Made by a program: the position numbers and the translations under genes. This document shows, piece after piece, positions 1-5,191 of a stretch of 5,191 nucleotides of DNA (the stretch's first letter is position 1; each line of letters opens with the position of its first letter). A model generated the notes under the pieces. It searched no databases. It was given only the letters and a program-made list of their open reading frames with translations, and was not told the DNA's origin. Location of the stretch: positions 1-5,191 of the forward strand of contig JANXUW010000628.1 in assembly GCA_025351985.1 (NCBI GenBank), given 5' to 3'. The stretch comes from Pseudolysobacter sp. (lineage in GTDB: Bacteria > Pseudomonadota > Gammaproteobacteria > Xanthomonadales > Rhodanobacteraceae).

Positions 1-567
1 CTGCCCGTGCATTTGATCGAAAACGGCGGCGAACAACACAAGCCGGAATTCCGCGCGCTGAATCCGCAGGAGCTGATTCCGGTATTGCAGGATGGTCAGC
101 GCGTGATTCGCCAGTCGCTCGCGATCATCGAATATCTCGAAGAAAGTTTTACCGGGCCGCGCCTGTTGCCGGTCGATCCGCGCGACCGCGCCCACGTGCG
201 CGCCATCGCGCTGGCGATCGCCTGCGATATCCATCCGCTCAACAATTTGCGGGTGCTGCAATACCTCGATCGAGACCTCGGTGTCGAACAGGCTGGACGT
301 GATCGCTGGGTGCAGCACTGGCTGAGCAAGGGGCTGTCGGCGATCGAGGCTTTGCTCAGCGACGATGATGTCGTCGGCGCATATTGTCACGGCGATATGC
401 CGGGTTTGGTCGATGCGTTTCTGATTCCGCAAATCTACAATGCGCAACGATTTGCGGTCGACATGACGCCGTTCCCGCAGTTGCAGCGGATCTACGCCAA
501 TTGCCTTGAGTTGCCCGCATTCGAGCGCGCCAAACCGGAAAACCAGCCGGATGCGCCGAAACCCTGA
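1..567 (+). CDS. maiA: Maleylacetoacetate isomerase (zeta-class glutathione S-transferase), 5'-truncated by the window edge
   Basis: This cytoplasmic enzyme isomerises maleylacetoacetate to fumarylacetoacetate with glutathione as cofactor, in the homogentisate branch of tyrosine and phenylalanine breakdown. The open frame runs in from base 1 and gives 188 residues; family members have about 210-220, so roughly 25-30 N-terminal residues, including the catalytic Ser/Cys-containing motif, lie outside the window. The ATG at 7 is internal and is not the true start. Visible thioredoxin-fold features are NPQELIPVL (21-29, with the cis-proline at P27) and QSLAIIEYLEE (38-48), where Q38-S39 is the usual glutathione gamma-glutamyl contact. 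The helical domain carries IACDIHPLNNLRVLQYL (73-89), a signature of this family rather than of GSTs in general. The C-terminus has the typical pattern of NAQRF followed by a LPAFERA stretch. The gene converges with the pilU-like gene, 51 bases from stop to stop. Family assignment is strong; the pathway role is inferred from the family. Confidence 0.93.
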   Translation: MPVHLIENGGEQHKPEFRALNPQELIPVLQDGQRVIRQSLAIIEYLEESFTGPRLLPVDPRDRAHVRAIALAIACDIHPLNNLRVLQYLDRDLGVEQAGRDRWVQHWLSKGLSAIEALLSDDDVVGAYCHGDMPGLVDAFLIPQIYNAQRFAVDMTPFPQLQRIYANCLELPAFERAKPENQPDAPKP

Positions 568-582
568 TGCGACGAAATACGA

Positions 583-610
583 CGGCGCGCAGTTTGCGAT
601 CTGCGCGCCG
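583..610. terminator. GC-rich hairpin between convergent genes, probable bidirectional terminator
   Basis: A perfect 10-bp inverted repeat, CGGCGCGCAG (583-592) and CTGCGCGCCG (601-610), encloses the 8-base loop TTTGCGAT. It sits in the 51-base gap between the maiA and pilU stop codons, where a shared terminator is expected. Neither side has a clean U-tract: ATTTG follows on the + strand, and a mixed TCGTATTTCG follows on the - strand. Termination efficiency is therefore uncertain, and the hairpin might mainly protect the 3' ends. Confidence 0.55.
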
Positions 611-618
611 ATTTGCCA

Positions 619-1722
619 TCAGTAACTCGTGACGTCGTACGGATCCTGCACGGTCGAACCGCTGTCGGCGGCGAGGCGGATTTTCAACGCCAGACCGTCG
701 CGTGAGTCGGCGTGATTGAGCGCCTCGTCGTGGCTGATGCGACCCGTTTTGTAGAGCGTGTACAACGCCTGATCGAAGGTCTGCATGCCTTCGGACAAAC
801 TGCGGTCCATCGCATCCTTGATCTCGTGCACTTGGCCGCGGCGAATCATGTCGCGGATCAACGGCGAGTTCAGCAGCACTTCCGCCGCCGGGATGCGACG
901 TCCATCGAGACCCGTTACCAGACGTTGCGACAGCACCGCACGGAGGTTCAGCGACAGGTTCATCAGCACGTTGCGATGCGCCGATTCCGGGAAGAAGTTG
1001 AGAATGCGATCGAGTGTTTGATCGGCGTTGTTCGAATGCAATGTCGCCAGACACAAATGACCCGTTTCGGAAAACGAAATCGCCGCTTCCATCGTTTCGG
1101 TGTCGCGGATTTCGCCGATCATGATCACGTCCGGCGCCTCGCGCATCGCGTTCTTCAGCGCGGTGTGATAGCTGTGCGTATCGAAGCCGACCTCGCGCTG
1201 GTTGACGATGGATTTCTTGTGGCGATGCAGGTATTCGATCGGATCCTCGATCGTGAGGATATGTCCGGCGACGTTTTCGTTGCGATGATCGAGCATCGCC
1301 GCGAGCGTGGTGGATTTGCCCGAGCCGGTCGCGCCGACGACGAGGATCAGGCCGCGCGGTTCCAGAATCAACTTCTTGAACAGCGCCGGCAGGCGCAAGG
1401 CGTCGACCGTCGGTACGTCGCTCTTGATCGCGCGAATGACCATGCCGACTTCGCCACGCTGTTTGAACACGTTGACGCGGAAGCGGCCGATATCTTTCAG
1501 CGCGATGGCGAGGTTAAGTTCGAGCTCGCGCTCGAAGATCGGCACCTGGCCTTCATCCATCAACGCGTAGGCGATTTTCTTGACCATGCCGTTCGGCAGG
1601 CCGGTATTGCCGAGAGGAAAGTGCTTGCCCTCGACCTTCATGCCGACCGGCGCGCCGGTGGTCAGAAACAGGTCGGATGCGCCTTTGTCGGCCATTAACT
1701 TGAGGAAATACCCAATATCCAT
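619..1722 (-). CDS. pilU: PilT/PilU-family type IV pilus retraction ATPase, closest in pattern to PilU
   Basis: This is a hexameric secretion-superfamily ATPase at the cytoplasmic base of the type IV pilus. PilU assists PilT in depolymerising pilin during retraction and twitching. Residue numbers here count from the upstream ATG at 1734 (371 aa). The N-terminal domain (about 5-105) has the family opening FLKLMADKGASDLFLTTGAP. Walker A is GATGSGKS (134-141). The Asp box is TIEDPIEYLH (161-170). Walker B is DVIMIGEIRD (202-211, E208). The His box is TGHLCLATLHSNN (224-236, H226 and H233). The C-terminal pattern GMQTFDQALYTLY (316-328) followed by a HADS and KIRL stretch fits PilU better than PilT. 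Length matches PilU (about 370-385). All catalytic motifs are intact. I chose the ATG at 1722 (MDIGYF) because GGTGA at 1728-1732 lies 5 bases before it, whereas the ATG at 1734 has no Shine-Dalgarno sequence; the ATG at 1725 is also possible. pilT is not adjacent in the window, although pilT-pilU is a common order. The exact paralogue name is less certain than the family. Confidence 0.9.
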   Translation of the reverse strand: MDIGYFLKLMADKGASDLFLTTGAPVGMKVEGKHFPLGNTGLPNGMVKKIAYALMDEGQVPIFERELELNLAIALKDIGRFRVNVFKQRGEVGMVIRAIKSDVPTVDALRLPALFKKLILEPRGLILVVGATGSGKSTTLAAMLDHRNENVAGHILTIEDPIEYLHRHKKSIVNQREVGFDTHSYHTALKNAMREAPDVIMIGEIRDTETMEAAISFSETGHLCLATLHSNNADQTLDRILNFFPESAHRNVLMNLSLNLRAVLSQRLVTGLDGRRIPAAEVLLNSPLIRDMIRRGQVHEIKDAMDRSLSEGMQTFDQALYTLYKTGRISHDEALNHADSRDGLALKIRLAADSGSTVQDPYDVTSY

Positions 1723-1727
1723 CATTC

Positions 1728-1732
1728 TCACC
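1728..1732 (-). promoter_or_regulatory. Ribosome binding site deciding the pilU start
   Basis: On the minus strand GGTGA is followed by 5 bases and then the ATG at 1722. It lies inside the reading frame extended to the ATG at 1734, so it argues for the shorter protein starting MDIGYF. The ATG at 1725 would be only 2 bases away, which is too close for good initiation. Confidence 0.45.
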
Positions 1733-1775
1733 ATTGCAGACGACGGCAGGATCGGGAGTACCTCATGAGACCGGA

Positions 1776-1805
1776 AATATCCTTACGCCAGTGCGCCATT
1801 GCCAA
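1776..1805 (-). promoter_or_regulatory. Candidate sigma-70 promoter for the pilU-like gene
   Basis: Read on the minus strand, TTGGCA (1800-1805) matches the -35 consensus at 5 of 6 positions. After 18 bases comes GATATT (1776-1781), matching the -10 consensus at 4 of 6. This gives a 5' leader of about 50 bases before the start at 1722. The -35 element overlaps the opposite-strand -35 candidate for the lipoprotein operon. The call rests on consensus matching only. Confidence 0.25.
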
Positions 1806-1827
1806 GGCCGCCGCAGGTTCGGACAAT
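1799..1827 (+). promoter_or_regulatory. Candidate sigma-70 promoter for the lipoprotein-OmpA operon
   Basis: TTGCCA (1799-1804, 5 of 6 to the -35 consensus) is followed after 17 bases by GACAAT (1822-1827, 4 of 6 to the -10 consensus). Transcription would start near 1834, about 26 bases before the ATG at 1860. A short imperfect dyad, GCCA-TGT-TGGC (1831-1841), would then lie at the start point. The placement is right for the operon but the evidence is consensus matching only. Confidence 0.3.
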
Positions 1828-1859
1828 ACCGCCATGTTGGCACCCCCTGTGCCGACGCC

Positions 1860-2261
1860 ATGAAGCATATGCCACCTGTGAAAAAAATACTCTACCCCTG
1901 CTGCACATTTCTGCTGCTGACTTTGGTCGCATGCGAGCAGACCAAGCCGCCAATCACCGACATGGACAACGCTGCGCGCGCATTGCAGTCGGCGCGAGCC
2001 GCCGGTGCCGCGACCTATGCGCCGCTGGAAATACGCTTTGCCGAGGAGCGTTTGAATCAGGCGCGAATCGCGATGGACAAGCATGATTTTGTTGCCGCTC
2101 AACGCGTTGCGGAGGAATCCAGCGTCACCAGCGATCTCGCGCGAACCAAGGTGCGATTAGCCAAGGTGCGCGAGCAAGTCGAGGCGCGCAGTCGCGAAAA
2201 CACCCATTTGCGCGAGGATCTGCTGGCGCCGACCACCACCGAGGAGGCGCCACAACAATGA
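1860..2261 (+). CDS. DUF4398-domain outer-membrane lipoprotein
   Basis: This encodes a 133-residue predicted lipoprotein. The start at 1860 (MKHMPPVKK) gives a proper lipoprotein signal peptide: basic n-region, hydrophobic core ILYPCCTFLLLTL, and lipobox LVAC with the lipidated Cys at 25. The ATG at 1869 is an in-frame alternative. The frame stays open upstream to 1734, but that extension would bury the signal peptide. The residue after Cys is Glu rather than Asp, so transport to the outer membrane is expected. The mature part is alanine-, arginine- and glutamate-rich and helical. It carries a DUF4398-like repeat pattern: AARALQSARAAGA (38-50), YAPLEIRFAEERLNQA (53-68), then an AEESS and DLARTK stretch. 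The TGA overlaps the next gene's ATG (ATGA), so the two are almost surely co-translated. No Shine-Dalgarno sequence is obvious before 1860. Its molecular function is unknown; an envelope role with the OmpA-like partner is inferred from context. Confidence 0.85.
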   Translation: MKHMPPVKKILYPCCTFLLLTLVACEQTKPPITDMDNAARALQSARAAGAATYAPLEIRFAEERLNQARIAMDKHDFVAAQRVAEESSVTSDLARTKVRLAKVREQVEARSRENTHLREDLLAPTTTEEAPQQ

Positions 2262-3211
2262 AATTGTTCACCCCACGCCACCTTGCCTGTTTGAGTTTGC
2301 TGAGCCTGAATCTTGGCTTCGGCGCGATGGCGTCTGCCGCCAAGACCGACCTCGATTACCAGCGGCTGCGCGCCAGTCTGGACGAATTGCACAACGATCC
2401 AACGCTGGGCCAGTTCGCTCCGGCCGAGCAGACCCTGGCGCGCCAGGCGGTAGATGCCCTGCTGCTCGGTGGCGATGCAAAAACCCGCAATCACCTGATC
2501 TACATCGCCGAACGACGCATCGATATCGCGAGTGTTGCCGCGCAGACCCAAGCCGAGCAGACCAAGCTCACCCAGCTCGAGCATGAGCACGACAAGATCA
2601 TGCTGCAAGCCAGTCAGCGCGAAGCTGCTACGGCGCGAATGGATGCCGAAAAACAACGCATCATGGGGCTGGCCCAGGCCGAAGAAGCGGATCGCTTGCG
2701 TGCCGAGGTCGAGGCGAGCGCGCAAGAGGCCGAAGCATCGCGTCAGGAAGTCGATCAGGCCAAACGCGTTGCCAAGGCCAAGGACACCGAATCCACGGCA
2801 GGACGCAAGGAGGCCGAGCTCGAACTGGCCTTGATGCGTTCGCGCCTGGACAACCTGTTGGTCACGCAGGGAGCGCGTGGCCCGCAAGTGCGGCTGGATG
2901 ATCTCGCTTTCAGCGGCGGCGGACTCAAGCCCGATGCGAAAAAGCACTTGCAGAAACTCGTGCAGTTCGCCAATCAGAATGCCGGCAAGTCGATTCGTAT
3001 CGAAGGTTATGTCGATAACAAGACGGCAGCGTCCGTCGCACAAAAGCGCGCCGAATCGGTGCGCGATGCATTGATCGGCGCGGGGGTCGCGGCGGCGCGC
3101 ATCAGTGTGTTCGGTTTGGGTGCCGAACAGCCGCTGGTGGCGAACGATAGCGATGAGCATCGTGCGCAGAATCGTCGCGTATTGGTGATTGCCGTAAATG
3201 CCGGTGGCTGA
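2258..3211 (+). CDS. OmpA-family periplasmic protein with DUF4398-like region and long coiled coil
   Basis: This 317-residue exported protein has a Sec signal peptide at about 1-27 (basic start MKLFTPRH, hydrophobic core, cleavage probably after MASA). Residues about 32-95 resemble the DUF4398 pattern of the upstream lipoprotein (FAPAEQTLARQAVDALLL, then IAERRIDIASVAA). Residues about 95-205 are a charged Ala/Glu/Gln/Arg-rich coiled coil. Residues about 210-313 form an OmpA C-terminal-like domain ending in ISVFGLGAEQPLVAND and QNRRVLVI. The presumed diaminopimelate-contacting residues are D253 (GYVDN) and R264 (QKRAESV). They are only 11 residues apart; about 15 is usual in this family, so a loop is shortened. 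There is no beta-barrel, so the protein probably links peptidoglycan to a partner, plausibly the adjacent lipoprotein. The start at 2258 is supported by GAGGAGG (2241-2247) 10 bases upstream and by the ATGA overlap. A hairpin follows the stop. Confidence 0.87.
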   Translation: MKLFTPRHLACLSLLSLNLGFGAMASAAKTDLDYQRLRASLDELHNDPTLGQFAPAEQTLARQAVDALLLGGDAKTRNHLIYIAERRIDIASVAAQTQAEQTKLTQLEHEHDKIMLQASQREAATARMDAEKQRIMGLAQAEEADRLRAEVEASAQEAEASRQEVDQAKRVAKAKDTESTAGRKEAELELALMRSRLDNLLVTQGARGPQVRLDDLAFSGGGLKPDAKKHLQKLVQFANQNAGKSIRIEGYVDNKTAASVAQKRAESVRDALIGAGVAAARISVFGLGAEQPLVANDSDEHRAQNRRVLVIAVNAGG

Positions 3212-3223
3212 AAATTGCTTGAG

Positions 3224-3256
3224 AGCGGTGAAGGATCGTCCCGATCTTTCACCGCT
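3224..3256 (+). terminator. Long hairpin after the OmpA-family gene, probable terminator
   Basis: AGCGGTGAAGGATCG (3224-3238) pairs with CGATCTTTCACCGCT (3242-3256) around the loop TCC. This gives 15 pairs, one of them G-U. It starts 13 bases after the operon stop. The downstream U-rich run (CTTTTATT) begins about 14 bases beyond the stem rather than directly after it, so this may be a weak intrinsic terminator or a 3'-end stabilising structure. Confidence 0.55.
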
Positions 3257-3609
3257 GGATGACAATAACGCTTTTATTCCGCGCTTAAGCTGTGTCCAAG
3301 CGACTGTTTCGTAAAAATATTGTTGTGCGGCGGCAAGCGCTTGCGAGCACGCGGACAACAGAGTAGGTTCATGCTGGCGCGGGGTTTGATCCTGTTGCCG
3401 CGATCCGAAACGAGTCCATGAGCGAACCAGCGAAACTGCAAGAAAACCACTCGCCGCAATGGCTGAGCAGGGTGCGGATCGAACGCATGATCCGCCGCGA
3501 TTCCGGTTGTTCGAAAACAATTTTGACGCCACGCGATGCGCGTGCGAATTGCGCAGTGCATGGGTGTGCCTGACGGTTACGCACTATCTGTAAACAGAGG
3601 GATTCAGCA
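3257..3609. other. Intergenic stretch without a convincing gene
   Basis: No protein-coding frame here looks convincing on either strand. It contains a perfect 12-bp palindrome GCAAGCGCTTGC (3333-3344) flanked by TGTTGT (3321-3326) and ACAACA (3355-3360). It also has a 7-bp hairpin, GCGGATC (3474-3480) with GATCCGC (3489-3495), and a weak AT hairpin TTGTT/AACAA (3507-3520) followed by TTTT. Two short + frames, 3371-3421 (16 aa) and 3418-3573 (51 aa), overlap as ATGA. They have poor ribosome binding sites and no recognisable similarity. I found no strong sigma-70 promoter for the next gene. Confidence 0.5.
3333..3344. repeat. 12-bp perfect palindrome within an interrupted larger dyad
   Basis: GCAAGCGCTTGC is self-complementary. 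GTGC (3325-3328) and GCAC (3347-3350) flank it, and TGTTGT (3321-3326) matches ACAACA (3355-3360) further out. The dyad is imperfect and could be an operator or an RNA fold. A single 12-bp palindrome is expected about once by chance in a window this size, so only the nested arms make it notable. Confidence 0.4.
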
Positions 3610-3828
3610 ATGTTTGAAGATCAACAGACCGAAATCGAACCGTTGATGAAGAGCAATACCGAATTTCGCACGCTATATCATCGCCACAAGGATCTGGACA
3701 CAAAGGCTCGTGACGCCGATCTCGGCGTGCTGCCGATCGACGATACGACGCTGCACAACATGAAGAAAGAGAAGCTCATCGCCAAGCAACGCCTGTTGAA
3801 TCTGTGGGCGTTGTACCGACCGATCTGA
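3610..3828 (+). CDS. Small DUF465/YdcH-family protein
   Basis: This 72-residue cytoplasmic protein has no signal peptide or membrane segment. Its pattern matches the DUF465 (YdcH-like) family: an N-terminal helix with YHRHKDLDTKARD (23-35), a short break, then a second helix with TLHNMKKEKLIAKQRLLNL (47-65) containing the hallmark KKEKL followed by a lysine. The fold is expected to be a short helical hairpin. The length is typical for the family (about 65-80). The start at 3610 has AGAGGG (3596-3601) 8 bases upstream, the best ribosome binding site in this part of the window. The gene stands alone: 398 bases follow the OmpA-family gene and 257 bases precede the PLP enzyme. Family members have no well-defined biochemical role, so none is assigned. 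Confidence 0.85.
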   Translation: MFEDQQTEIEPLMKSNTEFRTLYHRHKDLDTKARDADLGVLPIDDTTLHNMKKEKLIAKQRLLNLWALYRPI

Positions 3829-3845
3829 TCTTGCCGATACGAGCG

Positions 3846-3872
3846 TGTCGTTCGAACGACAATTCGCGAATT
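3846..3872. promoter_or_regulatory. Two abutting perfect palindromes, candidate operator or terminator
   Basis: TGTCGTTCGAACGACA (3846-3861) is a perfect 16-bp palindrome. AATTCGCGAATT (3861-3872) is a perfect 12-bp palindrome sharing its first base with the end of the other. They start 18 bases after the stop of the DUF465 gene and lie about 215 bases before the PLP enzyme start. As RNA, the first forms a 6-bp stem with a TCGA loop and the second is followed by TTTTC, so a terminator for the small gene is possible. As DNA, the symmetry suits a dimeric regulator. Confidence 0.45.
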
Positions 3873-3998
3873 TTCATCGCATGACGAATATTTGCTGGAG
3901 TGCGACCGGACACAGAATGAGGCCGTAGCGGGCGATTGCGTTAGCGCGTGTCGATCCACGCTTTTGCGCGCGTACGCCAACGTGCCGCCGCGCTCAGG

Positions 3999-4004
3999 TA
4001 TCAT
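3999..4004 (+). promoter_or_regulatory. Candidate -10 element for the PLP-enzyme gene
   Basis: TATCAT matches the -10 consensus at 5 of 6 positions and lies 82 bases before the ATG at 4086. The hexamer 17 bases upstream (GCCAAC) is a poor -35, so the promoter would need an activator or a different spacing. Transcription would start near 4011, giving a leader of about 75 bases. Confidence 0.25.
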
Positions 4005-4030
4005 GCCGCACACTATTCAACGCCAGACCC

Positions 4031-4069
4031 GCCACGTCGCCGCGATCGCGAGCGGCGCAGGTGTGTGGC
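4031..4069 (+). promoter_or_regulatory. Possible stem-loop in the leader of the PLP-enzyme gene
   Basis: CGCCGC (4038-4043) pairs with GCGGCG (4052-4057) around the 8-base loop GATCGCGA. GCCAC (4031-4035) can pair with GTGGC (4065-4069) as an outer stem, with a 2-base and a 7-base internal gap. The structure ends about 8 bases before the weak GGA ribosome binding site near 4077. It resembles no riboswitch that I recognise. Confidence 0.25.
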
Positions 4070-4085
4070 ACGCGCCGGAATTCGC

Positions 4086-5191
<1,106 letters not shown>

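Noticed and set aside
712..1698. Plus-strand frame (328 codons) opposite pilU
   Set aside because: It is antisense to all the conserved PilU motifs, and its His/Arg/Gln/Asp-rich composition is typical of a shadow frame.
1734..1859. N-terminal extension of the lipoprotein frame upstream of 1860
   Set aside because: The extension would place about 42 residues before a clear lipoprotein signal peptide and overlap the promoter region. The start at 1860 gives a normal signal sequence.
3507..3524. Hairpin TTGTT/AACAA followed by TTTT as an intrinsic terminator
   Set aside because: The stem is only 5 bp and mostly A-T, which is too weak, and no supported gene lies directly upstream.
2099..3532. 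Long minus-strand frame (477 codons) opposite the OmpA-family gene
   Set aside because: It lies antisense to two well-supported genes, has no recognisable domain, and has the Arg/Gln/Leu-rich composition of a shadow frame in GC-rich DNA.
3369..3584. Minus-strand frame of 71 codons in the intergenic region
   Set aside because: It has no ribosome binding site that I can see, no recognisable motif, and overlaps other equally open short frames.

Overview
The window looks like ordinary chromosomal DNA from a Gram-negative proteobacterium, most likely a gammaproteobacterium of the Xanthomonadales type. This is inferred from the gene content: a type IV pilus retraction ATPase of the PilU type, a lipoprotein with a lipobox next to an OmpA-like periplasmic protein, a maleylacetoacetate isomerase, and a cystathionine beta-synthase-like enzyme. 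Base composition is fairly GC-rich and even across the window. I see no insertion sequence, tRNA, rRNA, CRISPR array or phage gene.

Layout from left to right. Positions 1-567 (+) hold the 3' part of a maleylacetoacetate isomerase gene (tyrosine/phenylalanine breakdown), cut by the window edge. It converges on a pilU-like gene (619-1722, -), and a GC-rich hairpin lies between the two stop codons. A short divergent intergenic region (about 1723-1859) then separates pilU from a two-gene envelope operon on the + strand: a DUF4398-type lipoprotein (1860-2261) whose stop overlaps the start of an OmpA-family protein (2258-3211). The operon ends at a long hairpin (3224-3256). A 398-base non-coding stretch follows, containing palindromes and only weak short ORFs. 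Next come a 72-residue DUF465/YdcH-like protein (3610-3828), a 257-base gap with two abutting perfect palindromes and a possible structured leader, and finally a PLP-dependent cystathionine beta-synthase/cysteine synthase-like gene with the start of a C-terminal CBS-domain region (4086 to the window end).

The genes belong to several unrelated jobs: amino-acid catabolism, pilus retraction, cell-envelope/peptidoglycan attachment, and sulfur amino-acid metabolism. Only the lipoprotein/OmpA pair is clearly a functional unit. Both of its members carry DUF4398-like sequence, which suggests that an outer-membrane lipoprotein and a periplasmic coiled-coil protein with a peptidoglycan-binding-like domain work together. 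I did not find a convincing new biological system. The items most worth a second look are the double palindrome at 3846-3872, the shortened OmpA-like domain in the DUF4398 pair, and the unusual motif set of the PLP enzyme.
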